Below, in pieces: positions 1-6,127 of a stretch of 6,441 nucleotides of DNA (its first letter is position 1; each line of letters begins with the position of its first letter). The translations under genes were made by a program, and so were the position numbers. Source of the DNA: Caldilineae bacterium (lineage in GTDB: Bacteria > Chloroflexota > Anaerolineae > J102); contig RFJM01000242.1 of the NCBI GenBank assembly GCA_003694905.1, positions 1 through 6,441 of the forward strand, in the 5' to 3' direction. The notes under the pieces are model-generated. The model did not search any database and had not been told where the DNA came from. It worked only from the letters and a program-made list of their open reading frames with translations.

Positions 1-1338
1 CCTCTGGCCCTCCTCCTCTTCCTGTTCTTGCTGTCCTGGCCGTTTCCGCTGCAGGCCTCCCCACCCGCTCCCGTTCCCTGGCAGCCTGCCCTCCCGACCA
101 TCCTTCCGGCTCCACCTGCTGTTGCCCGCGTCGACTACACCACTGGTCAGACCCCCGGCGGCGCCTACTACAAGATCGCCATGCCCGACTCCTGGAATGG
201 CGATCTTGTGATCTGGAACCACGGTTTCAGCCTGGACCCACCCGATGCCGATGTCGATCTGGGCCCTCTGGCCGAGATTCAGCTCGGGCAGGGTTATGCC
301 GTAGCCGCCTCCAGCTATCGGCAAAATGGCTGGGCCCTTTTCCACACGCGCGAGGACCTGGAGCAACTGTATGATGCCTTTGTCGAGCACTACTCGGCTC
401 CCCAACGCGTCTTCCTCTACGGCGCCTCTCTCGGCGGTGCCGTCACCGCCCAGGCGGTAGAACAGGCCGACCTGGGCAACGTCGTCGCCGCGCTCACCCT
501 CTGTGGCGCTCTGGCGGGCAGCCGCAACTGGGACGGTGCCTTCGATCTACGCCTGCTCTACGACGTCGTCTCGGCGGGCGTGCCCGGCGGTACCATCCCC
601 GGTGGGCCCGAAGGCCTGCCTGCAGACAGTACTCTCACCAGAGCCGATATCGCCCAACGCGTCAACGCCACCACCGGCATCCTACTGCCCTCTGCCCTGC
701 GCTCCTCCCGGCAGCAGGCCAATCTTGACCTCTTGCTCTCCATCACGGGCCTGCCGGAAGCTTTCCTCCTCGCGGACATGAATTACGCCACCCTGGCAAT
801 AAGCGACCTGGTGCATGATCCTGCCAAGCTTGGGGGCAGGCTGGCGTTCGGGAATCAGGAGGTCGTCTACGGAAATCCCGCCGTTGATGCCGCCGTCCTC
901 CGCGTGGCACCCGATCCCATGGCTGCACGTCTCCTGCGCCAGTACTTCCGCCCTACCGGAGCCGTGGGCGATGTCAAGATCATTGCCATCCACACCGACA
1001 AAGACGGTCTGGTCATCGTGGAGAACGAGTCCGAGTACGCCGCCGTTGTACCTCCTGCCAATCTCACCACCGCCGTTGCCGTCGAATCAACGCCGACCCA
1101 TTGCGGCTTTACCCCTCCTGAACTCATGGCCGCCTGGAACAGCCTGCGTATCTGGGCCGGCGGCGCGGCCCAACCCACCGTCTCGGATCTCCAGCAGAGG
1201 TGCCAGAACCTGATTCCGGTTTATCCCGGCGCCTGTCGCTTCACTCCCGACTATCAGATCCCCGACATGGACGCGCGCATTCGCCCGCGCGGCCGCTGGG
1301 AGTTGCTCTTTCATCCCCAGATGTGGGCGAATCGGTGA
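1..1338 (+). CDS. Secreted alpha/beta-hydrolase (esterase/peptidase-like), 5' end missing
   Basis: The reading frame is open from the first base to the TGA at 1336-1338, so the true start lies upstream; a TTG at 28 falls inside the signal sequence and is unlikely to be the start. Counting from the first codon of the window, residues 2-11 are a run of Leu/Ala/Phe, followed by a Pro-rich stretch with a plausible cleavage point near LQA-SP. This points to an exported or lipid-anchored protein. The fold is indicated by an oxyanion-type NHGF (His74), the nucleophile elbow GASLGG (Ser143), an acid in HTDKDG (Asp333 or Asp335) and the catalytic His367 in THCGF. Two late cysteines (401 and 412) could form a disulfide, which suits export. 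The substrate cannot be told; serine esterase, lipase-like enzyme or peptidase are all possible. The neighbouring operon starts after a 95-bp gap and this gene is probably not part of it. No terminator hairpin is evident after its stop. Confidence 0.85.
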   Translation, partial: PLALLLFLFLLSWPFPLQASPPAPVPWQPALPTILPAPPAVARVDYTTGQTPGGAYYKIAMPDSWNGDLVIWNHGFSLDPPDADVDLGPLAEIQLGQGYAVAASSYRQNGWALFHTREDLEQLYDAFVEHYSAPQRVFLYGASLGGAVTAQAVEQADLGNVVAALTLCGALAGSRNWDGAFDLRLLYDVVSAGVPGGTIPGGPEGLPADSTLTRADIAQRVNATTGILLPSALRSSRQQANLDLLLSITGLPEAFLLADMNYATLAISDLVHDPAKLGGRLAFGNQEVVYGNPAVDAAVLRVAPDPMAARLLRQYFRPTGAVGDVKIIAIHTDKDGLVIVENESEYAAVVPPANLTTAVAVESTPTHCGFTPPELMAAWNSLRIWAGGAAQPTVSDLQQRCQNLIPVYPGACRFTPDYQIPDMDARIRPRGRWELLFHPQMWANR

Positions 1339-1340
1339 CG

Positions 1341-1358
1341 ATTATGACATAATTCATA
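1341..1358. promoter_or_regulatory. Candidate operator, CRP/FNR-type inverted repeat
   Basis: TATGA (1343-1347), six bases, then TCATA (1354-1358) form a perfect 5-bp inverted repeat with the same half-site length and spacing as the CRP consensus TGTGA-N6-TCACA. A second, overlapping dyad ATTAT-GAC-ATAAT lies at 1341-1353. The N6 dyad is centred at about 1350.5, which is 41.5 bp before the start point expected from the candidate -10 box at 1380-1385. That is the usual class II activator position. Binding by a CRP/FNR-family regulator is inference; which member is unknown. A dyad of this size in a short AT-rich gap can also arise by chance. Confidence 0.35.
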
Positions 1359-1385
1359 CACAGATGCTTTGGCCTGTCGTATCAT
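1357..1385 (+). promoter_or_regulatory. Candidate sigma70-like promoter for the operon
   Basis: TATCAT at 1380-1385 matches five of six positions of TATAAT. TACACA at 1357-1362 matches four of six positions of TTGACA, with a 17-bp spacer. Transcription would begin near 1392, giving a leader of about 42 bases to the ATG at 1434. The weak -35 box overlaps the end of the dyad at 1341-1358, as expected of an activator-dependent promoter. The call rests on consensus matching by eye alone. Confidence 0.3.
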
Positions 1386-1433
1386 GGAATAGTGCTCATC
1401 GTTTCCCGCTTGCTGCCTCAGCCTCAGAATCCC

Positions 1434-2093
1434 ATGTCCGAGTCCGCCACTCCGCCCCTGGCCCGCCGTGCCGAGGAATTGCGGAGCCACCTCCGTACCA
1501 TCGAGCCCGAACTCCTGGCGCGCAGCACCGGTGCCGACTATGTCCGCCTCACACCGGCTGGCGGCGAGTTTCATTTCGATTGGTGGAGTCGTCCCGTCCG
1601 TCTTACCTTCCCCGAACTGATCGCCTACGATCGGGCGCATGGCAAGCCTCTCCCCCTGCTGGAGCAAACTCTGCTCCTCTACTACTTCCACGATTCCGAT
1701 CCTACTCCCGTCGCGGGCGAATGGATAGCCTTTACCGAATTGCCCGACGGCAGCCTTTACACCCGTGCCTTTCAGGGCTACACAGGCCAGGAAATCCTGC
1801 GCCACTTCGGCGAAGACTTTCAGACCCTGCGACAGGCAGCCCTGGCTCTGGGAGCACGGCCGGTTCCCTTTGCCGACATGGCCTTTCTCTTTTCCGTATT
1901 GCCCAGAGTGGCACTCCTCCTTGCCTGCTGGCGAGGCGACGAAGACTTCTCACCTTCTTACCGCATCCTTTTTGACGCTGCCGTCAGTCATCACCTCCCT
2001 ACCGAGGCCTGCGCCATCCTCGGCAGTCTTCTGACCCGCAAACTCATCACCCACGATCAACATCGAGTATCCCACCATGAAACTGGCGATTAG
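1434..2093 (+). CDS. DUF3786 domain protein
   Basis: A 219-residue soluble protein without signal peptide, transmembrane segment or cysteine cluster. Its body resembles the DUF3786 family: residues about 97-128 carry the LPDGSLYTRAFQGYTG stretch followed by the HFGEDF helix, and residues about 146-203 carry FADMAFLFSVLPRVALLLA, the acidic WRGDEDF, ILFDAAVSHHLPTE and a closing helix. The family has no established biochemical role that I know of; I recall it mainly from anaerobes with corrinoid or CO dehydrogenase metabolism, sometimes fused to an iron-sulfur domain, which is absent here. I chose the ATG at 1434; the frame also opens at a GTG at 1392, adding 14 unremarkable residues. Neither start has a good ribosome-binding site, and the GTG sits almost on the predicted transcription start, so a leaderless form cannot be excluded. 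The gene overlaps the next one by 17 bp in a different frame, so the two are probably translationally coupled. The tail is His-rich (HDQHRVSHH), possibly just an effect of the overlap. Confidence 0.75.
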   Translation: MSESATPPLARRAEELRSHLRTIEPELLARSTGADYVRLTPAGGEFHFDWWSRPVRLTFPELIAYDRAHGKPLPLLEQTLLLYYFHDSDPTPVAGEWIAFTELPDGSLYTRAFQGYTGQEILRHFGEDFQTLRQAALALGARPVPFADMAFLFSVLPRVALLLACWRGDEDFSPSYRILFDAAVSHHLPTEACAILGSLLTRKLITHDQHRVSHHETGD

Positions 2094-2853
2094 CGGAAAG
2101 GGTGGTGTAGGCAAGACCACCCTTGCTGCCTTACTGGCACAAGTCTACGCCGATGCCGGCCGTGACGTCCTGGCCGTCGATGCCGACCCCTCGCCCTGCC
2201 TGGCCGGTGCTCTCGGCTTCCCCCCCGACCTCCGCGCCCGGCTCAGTCCCATCGCCGAAATGGAAGACCTGATCTACGAGCGCACCGGGGCAAAAAAGGG
2301 GCAGCTCGGCGGCTTCTTCACCCTCAATCCCCGAGTCGACGATATCCCCGAGCGCTTCAGCGTGCGCCACCGGGGTGTGCGCCTGCTGGAAATGGGTGCC
2401 GTCGATACCGGCGGATCCGGTTGCATCTGCCCCGAAAGCGCCCTACTCAAGACCCTTTTCACCCACCTCCTCTTCCGCAAAGATGACGTCCTCATCCTGG
2501 ACATGTACGCAGGCGTCGAACATCTGGGCCGGGCCACCGTCGACTTCGTAGACGCCATGCTCATCGTTGTCGAGCCCACCCGGCGCAGCCTGGGCACGGC
2601 GCGGCAGATCAAGAAGCTGGCCGAGGATATCGGCCTGACGCGGTTGTGGCTGGTGGGTAACAAGGTGCGCACTCCCGAAGAAGAGGACTTTCTGCATCGC
2701 GAAACGCCCGGCCTGCCCCTGCTCGGCGCCCTGCCCGCCGACCCCGGTGTCCTGGAAGCCGACCGTCTTGGCATTCCCGTCTACGATCACGTGCCTGCTC
2801 TGCGCCGGGCAGCCGAAAAGATCGCTCGTGCTCTGGAGGAACAGATTGCATGA
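2077..2853 (+). CDS. cooC: CooC-type nickel-insertion ATPase (first copy)
   Basis: A 258-residue cytosolic P-loop ATPase of the MinD/NifH class, of the CooC kind that helps deliver nickel to CO dehydrogenase or acetyl-CoA synthase in an ATP-dependent way. It has the deviant Walker A motif GKGGVGKTT at residues 7-15 (signature Lys8, Lys13), the switch segment VDADPS at 34-39, and the CooC hallmark CxC in GSGCICPE (Cys116, Cys118), which binds metal across the dimer interface in studied CooC proteins. The second switch/Walker B region starts at Asp142 (ILDMYAGVEHLGR), and VGNKV follows later in the base-recognition position. The segment LNPRVDDIPERFSV before the CxC is also typical of the family. 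One oddity: residue 144 is Tyr where CooC relatives usually have Glu (DxEAG). The ATG overlaps the end of the DUF3786 gene and has only a weak GAG upstream, suggesting coupled translation. The stop overlaps the next start as ATGA. No CO dehydrogenase gene lies in the window, so the client is unknown. Confidence 0.9.
   Translation: MKLAISGKGGVGKTTLAALLAQVYADAGRDVLAVDADPSPCLAGALGFPPDLRARLSPIAEMEDLIYERTGAKKGQLGGFFTLNPRVDDIPERFSVRHRGVRLLEMGAVDTGGSGCICPESALLKTLFTHLLFRKDDVLILDMYAGVEHLGRATVDFVDAMLIVVEPTRRSLGTARQIKKLAEDIGLTRLWLVGNKVRTPEEEDFLHRETPGLPLLGALPADPGVLEADRLGIPVYDHVPALRRAAEKIARALEEQIA
2835..2840 (+). promoter_or_regulatory. Shine-Dalgarno sequence of the second CooC gene
   Basis: GGAGGA, nine bases upstream of the ATG at 2850, is the strongest ribosome-binding site in the operon. 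It lies inside the first CooC gene. With the ATGA stop/start overlap it suggests that the second ATPase can be made at a level at least equal to the first. Confidence 0.7.
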
Positions 2854-3647
2854 CCACGACCATCGCCCTGGCCGGAAAAGGTGGTGTCGGTAAGACCACC
2901 GTAGCCGGCATGATCATCCGCTATCTCATCGAAACCCAACCGGGCGCAATCCTGGCCATCGACGCCGACCCCAGCAGCAACCTCAACATGGTCCTGGGCC
3001 TCGAACTGAGCTGGACCGTCGGCGACATTCGGGAAAACATCCTTGCCGAAGTCAAGAAATCCCTCACCGCCACCGGTGCTGCCATGGGCACCCTGCCCGG
3101 TGGCGTGACCAAGCGCGAATACCTGGATTACGAAATCCGCTCGGCCCTGGCCGAGGGCGAGCGCTTCGACCTAATCGCCATGGGCCGTTCCGAGGGGCCT
3201 GGTTGCTACTGCGCCGTCAACCACAACCTGCGCGAGATCGTCGACGCCATTAGCCGCAATTACCGCTACGTTGTCATCGACAACGAAGCCGGCCTGGAAC
3301 ATCTCAGCCGTCGCACAACGCGCGATGTCGAATACCTCCTCGTCGTCAGCGATCCCAGCCAGCGAGGGCTGGTGGCCGCGCAGCGCATCGGCGCCTTCCG
3401 CCATGAACTCAACATCAACATCGGTGAGTGCTACCTCATCCTCAATCGGCTGCCCGACGGCCGCATCCCCCCTGCCATTCAACGCTTCATCGACGAGAAG
3501 CTGGACTTCCCCCTGCTGGGCGTGATCCCCCAGGACGACACCATCACCGAGTTCGACTTCTCCGGGCGTCCCCTCGTGGAAATGCCCACCGATTCGCCCG
3601 TCTACCGTGCCGTAGCCGATATGATGCAGCGGCTTTTGGCCAACTGA
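2850..3647 (+). CDS. CooC/AcsF-type ATPase (second copy)
   Basis: A 265-residue ATPase of the same superfamily as its upstream neighbour, but from a different subgroup. Walker A GKGGVGKTT is at residues 9-17 (Lys10, Lys15), the switch IDADPSSNL begins at about 37, the metal-binding CxC is in GPGCYC (Cys119, Cys121), and Walker B with the intact DNEAGLEHLSRRTTRD segment starts at Asp144. The stretch TKREYLDYEI plus MGRSEGPGCYC matches what I recall of CooC-like proteins encoded with acetyl-CoA synthase/CO dehydrogenase genes in acetogens and other Wood-Ljungdahl bacteria (sometimes named AcsF). It is expected to be cytosolic, dimeric and to handle nickel or help assemble the metal cluster. A good GGAGGA lies at 2835-2840, nine bases before the ATG, inside the previous gene, and the two genes share ATGA. 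The pair may act as two separate factors or as a heterodimer. General MinD/ParA roles are less likely because of the CxC motif. Confidence 0.88.
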   Translation: MTTTIALAGKGGVGKTTVAGMIIRYLIETQPGAILAIDADPSSNLNMVLGLELSWTVGDIRENILAEVKKSLTATGAAMGTLPGGVTKREYLDYEIRSALAEGERFDLIAMGRSEGPGCYCAVNHNLREIVDAISRNYRYVVIDNEAGLEHLSRRTTRDVEYLLVVSDPSQRGLVAAQRIGAFRHELNINIGECYLILNRLPDGRIPPAIQRFIDEKLDFPLLGVIPQDDTITEFDFSGRPLVEMPTDSPVYRAVADMMQRLLAN

Positions 3648-3655
3648 AATCCGCC

Positions 3656-3659
3656 GAGG
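3656..3659 (+). promoter_or_regulatory. Shine-Dalgarno sequence that fixes the aldolase start
   Basis: GAGG, eight bases before the ATG at 3668, lies in the 20-bp gap after the second CooC gene. The aldolase frame is open far upstream inside that gene, but family similarity begins just after this ATG, so this site supports 3668 as the start. Confidence 0.6.
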
Positions 3660-3667
3660 CTGATCCC

Positions 3668-4582
3668 ATGGAGCTGACCACCGCCGAACTGATGGCGAAT
3701 GCTCATGCGCAGGGCCTGGCCGTACCGGCCTTCAACATCCCCTACCTGCCCATGATGGAACCGGTCATCCGGGCAGTGATCGACGAGGATGTCTTTGCCC
3801 TCATCGAGACGGCGCGGCTGGAGTGGTATAAGTTCGAGGCACAAGGCCCGGCCCAGGTTGCGGCTGCTTTCGCCCGCCATCAGGATCCCGACTACGTGCG
3901 CCTGCACCTGGACCACATACCCGTGGTCGATGAAGACAACTGCCGCGTCGACTACCTCCCCATCATTCGTCAGGCGCTGGACCTGGGCTACCAGTCGGTG
4001 ATGATCGACGGCTCGCGACTCCCTTTGGCCGAGAACATCGCGGTCACACGGCAGGTGGTCGAGCTGGCACATGCGGCCGGGGTCCCGTGTGAGGCCGAAC
4101 TGGGCGCGGTGTTGGGCCACGAGGCAGGGCCATTACCACCCTACGAGGAGCTTTTCGCTACCGGTCGCGGTTTCACCGATATCGAAGAAGCGCGGCTCTT
4201 CGTGCGCGAGACCGGCTGCGACTGGCTCTCGGTAGCCGTGGGCAATATCCACGGCGCCGTGACTGGCGTCCTCAGGGACCAGAAGAAAGTCGAAGCCCGC
4301 CTCCACCTTGATCGGATCAGAGCACTCCACCAGGCCACCGAAGTCCCCCTGGTCCTCCACGGCGGCTCCGGCGTACGCCGGTCCGACCTGCTCCAGGCCA
4401 TTCCCCTGGGCATCACCAAGATCAACATCGGCACCGAAATCCGCCAGGCCTACGAACAGGCCCTGCGCCGCAGCCAGAGCGTCGCCGCTGCCCAGGATGC
4501 CTGCTATCGGCGCACGCGCTGGCTCTTGCACGATTACCTGGCCCTCGGCGGTACGCGCCGCCGCCTTCTCTCTGGGAGCTAG
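3668..4582 (+). CDS. Class II ketose-(bis)phosphate aldolase
   Basis: A 304-residue cytosolic, metal-dependent aldolase of the FbaA/GatY/KbaY family, expected to cleave a phosphorylated ketose into dihydroxyacetone phosphate plus an aldehyde. Visible landmarks: VPAFNIP near residue 18, the LHLDH motif (catalytic Asp82, metal ligand His83, the same positions as in GatY), VMIDGS with Asp114, EAELG (142-146) followed by a loop with Glu152 that may be the catalytic acid, metal ligands His195 (VGNIHG) and His231 (VLHGGSG), and the phosphate-binding INIGTEI (Asn253). Differences from fructose- or tagatose-bisphosphate aldolases include SRLP (Arg117) where GatY has SHLP, and an unusual ALIETARLEWYKFEAQ segment at about residues 41-56, where the usual members have a stretch such as PVIIAGTPG. 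The true substrate may therefore not be fructose or tagatose bisphosphate. It is followed after 4 bp by a sugar kinase, which probably supplies its substrate. The ending is Arg-rich and short. Confidence 0.88.
   Translation: MELTTAELMANAHAQGLAVPAFNIPYLPMMEPVIRAVIDEDVFALIETARLEWYKFEAQGPAQVAAAFARHQDPDYVRLHLDHIPVVDEDNCRVDYLPIIRQALDLGYQSVMIDGSRLPLAENIAVTRQVVELAHAAGVPCEAELGAVLGHEAGPLPPYEELFATGRGFTDIEEARLFVRETGCDWLSVAVGNIHGAVTGVLRDQKKVEARLHLDRIRALHQATEVPLVLHGGSGVRRSDLLQAIPLGITKINIGTEIRQAYEQALRRSQSVAAAQDACYRRTRWLLHDYLALGGTRRRLLSGS
4574..4578 (+). promoter_or_regulatory. Shine-Dalgarno sequence that fixes the kinase start
   Basis: GGGAG within the last codons of the aldolase gene lies eight bases before the ATG at 4587. 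It favours this start over the in-frame ATG at 4596 and over the much longer upstream open frame, which runs through the aldolase gene. Confidence 0.65.
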
Positions 4583-4586
4583 CGAC

Positions 4587-6116
4587 ATGAGCTTGATGGG
4601 CGTAGATGTCGGCACCACCGGGGTCAAGGCCGTCGTCTTCAGCACCGATGGTGTGTTGCTCACCTCGGCCTATGCCGAGTATGACATCCGGCGGCCGGCA
4701 CCGGGTTGGGCCGAGCTGGACTCCCGCGAGGTGTGGGGCAAATGCCGCCAGGTGATGGCCCAGGCCGCGGCACAGACCCATCGCGATCCCGTACAGGCCA
4801 TCTCCTTCTCTTCGATGGGGGAGGCCATGATCCCCGTCACCCGTGACCGCCGCATCCTCGGGCCGTCCATCAACCCCAACTTCGACCTGCGCGGACAGGC
4901 GTACCTGGCCGGTCTGTCGGACTCGTTGGACCGCGTCCGCCTTTACAACATCAACGGCAATACCCTGGGTGTCATCTATAGCCTGTTCCCCCTCAAGTGG
5001 CTCAAGGAGCACCGCTCCGAACTCTATCGGCAGACCGACTACTTCCTGCTATGGGGCAGTTTCTTGCCCTTCATGATGGGGGCCGAGCCGCACGTCGACT
5101 ACTCCCTGGCCAACCGTACCCTGCTGTTCGACCTGGAACGGGCCGACTGGTCCGACGAACTGTTGGGCTGGGCCGGGCTTGACCGTGACAAGCTGCCACC
5201 ACCCGTCCCCTCGGCTCAGGTGGTGGGCCGACTTTCGCAACAGATGGCTGCCGAGCTGGGACTGCCGGCCGGTATCCCCCTGGTCTCGGGCGCACACGAC
5301 CAATGTGCCAATGCGGTCGGCTGTGGCGTTATCGCCGAGGGCCTTGCCGTCCTGGGTATGGGCACCTTCGTTACCCTGACCCCCGTATTCTCGCACCGCA
5401 TCCCAGCGGAGCTTATGCTCGCGCGCGGTCTCAATACCGAGCATCACGCCGTCCCCGGCCTCTTTGTCTGTTTCCTCTACAATCTCGGCGGCGCGCTGGT
5501 CAAATGGTATCGGGATACCTTTGCTCAGGCCGAGCATCGCCGGGCTCAGGAAGAAGGCCGAGATATCTACTCCGATCTCTTTGCCGAAATGCCCGAGGGC
5601 CCCAGTCCCCTGCTCGTCTTGCCTCATTTCGGACCCACCGGCCCTCCCGAGTTTATCGTCGACACCCGCGGTGTCATCGTCGGCTTGCAATTGGACACCC
5701 CGCGCGCCGCCGTTCTCAAAGCCATCATCGAAGGCATTGCCTTCTATCTCAAGGAGATCCTGGACGACCTGCCGCCTACGGGGATTCGTGTCGAGGAATT
5801 GCGGGCCACCGGTGGCGGTGCCCGCTCGGACGCCTGGCTACAGGTGGTCTCCGATATCATGGGAATGCCGGTGACCCGCCCGCAGGTGACCGAATCCAGC
5901 GCCCTGGGCGCGGCCATCATGGCCGGGGTGGGCTGCGGCGCGTTTGGTTCCTTCGAGGAAGGGGTGGCCGCCATGGCCGGATTGGAGCGCACGTTTGAGC
6001 CCGACGCGGCGCAACACCGGCGCTATCTCGATCGTTACGCCTTCTATCGCCGTCTGTGGCCCCTCATGCGTTCATTCCTGCAGGATTACGCACGCGGCCA
6101 AGCCTCTGACGATTAG
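4587..6116 (+). CDS. FGGY-family carbohydrate kinase
   Basis: A 509-residue cytosolic sugar kinase of the FGGY family (xylulokinase, gluconokinase, glycerol kinase relatives), of typical family length. The N-terminal domain opens with the phosphate-binding GVDVGTTGVKAVVF (Asp7). The catalytic base is Asp238 in SGAHDQCANAVGCG, followed by the GMGTFVTL strand/loop of the second domain. Residues 362-382 fit the second FGGY signature except that residue 375 is Ala where an acidic, amide or His residue is expected. The adenosine-binding GGGARSDAWLQ starts at Gly409, and ESSALGAAIMAG follows. The substrate pocket region (SSMGEAM, then SINPNFDLRGQ) differs from the GQMHG and WND.R seen in xylulokinases, so I do not name a sugar. 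Placed 4 bp after a ketose-phosphate aldolase, it probably phosphorylates a ketose or polyol that the aldolase then splits. It is the last gene of the operon; a convergent gene ends 11 bp beyond its stop. Confidence 0.9.
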   Translation: MSLMGVDVGTTGVKAVVFSTDGVLLTSAYAEYDIRRPAPGWAELDSREVWGKCRQVMAQAAAQTHRDPVQAISFSSMGEAMIPVTRDRRILGPSINPNFDLRGQAYLAGLSDSLDRVRLYNINGNTLGVIYSLFPLKWLKEHRSELYRQTDYFLLWGSFLPFMMGAEPHVDYSLANRTLLFDLERADWSDELLGWAGLDRDKLPPPVPSAQVVGRLSQQMAAELGLPAGIPLVSGAHDQCANAVGCGVIAEGLAVLGMGTFVTLTPVFSHRIPAELMLARGLNTEHHAVPGLFVCFLYNLGGALVKWYRDTFAQAEHRRAQEEGRDIYSDLFAEMPEGPSPLLVLPHFGPTGPPEFIVDTRGVIVGLQLDTPRAAVLKAIIEGIAFYLKEILDDLPPTGIRVEELRATGGGARSDAWLQVVSDIMGMPVTRPQVTESSALGAAIMAGVGCGAFGSFEEGVAAMAGLERTFEPDAAQHRRYLDRYAFYRRLWPLMRSFLQDYARGQASDD

Positions 6117-6127
6117 CCCTGCTGTCC
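6117..6127. other. Convergent gene junction without visible terminator
   Basis: Only 11 bases separate the TAG of the kinase gene from the TAA of the opposite-strand PyrK-like gene. No GC-rich hairpin with a T-run is apparent here or just inside either gene end. Transcription from the two sides must stop by another means, for instance Rho, or overlap. Confidence 0.5.

Larger units (their letters stand above)
1339..1433 (+). promoter_or_regulatory. Intergenic region upstream of the five-gene operon
   Basis: This is the only sizeable gap between genes. Its first 50 bases are clearly richer in A+T than the flanking genes. It contains a dyad element (1341-1358) and a possible sigma70-like promoter (1357-1385), listed separately. 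No terminator-like GC hairpin followed by a T-run is visible for the upstream hydrolase gene, and no riboswitch-like or tRNA-like structure was recognised. If the ATG at 1434 is the true start of the next gene, the leader has no clear Shine-Dalgarno sequence. Confidence 0.6.

Noticed and set aside
1311..1805. A 164-codon minus-strand open frame across the hydrolase end and DUF3786 gene
   Set aside because: It runs antisense to two supported genes, spans the intergenic region and has no recognisable domain; long antisense frames are common in GC-rich DNA.
1364..1975. A 203-codon plus-strand open frame overlapping the DUF3786 gene
   Set aside because: Its translation is Arg/Ser/Pro-rich and low in structure-like pattern, as expected of an out-of-frame reading; the DUF3786 frame has family similarity.
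2077..3647. Nitrogenase iron protein (NifH) or MinD/ParA identity for the two ATPases
   Set aside because: The CxC motif and surrounding segments fit CooC; the NifH cluster cysteines and the MinD membrane-targeting C-terminal helix are not seen.
3428..3667. An 80-codon N-terminal extension of the aldolase
   Set aside because: It lies within the second CooC gene in another frame, is Arg/Pro/His-rich, and the aldolase fold begins just after the ATG at 3668, which has its own ribosome-binding site.
4308..4586. A 93-codon N-terminal extension of the kinase
   Set aside because: It overlaps the aldolase gene out of frame and precedes the standard FGGY N-terminus; the ATG at 4587 has GGGAG at a proper distance.
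5303..5998. A 231-codon open frame inside the kinase gene
   Set aside because: Very Arg/Gly-rich shadow of the kinase frame, which carries the conserved FGGY motifs throughout.
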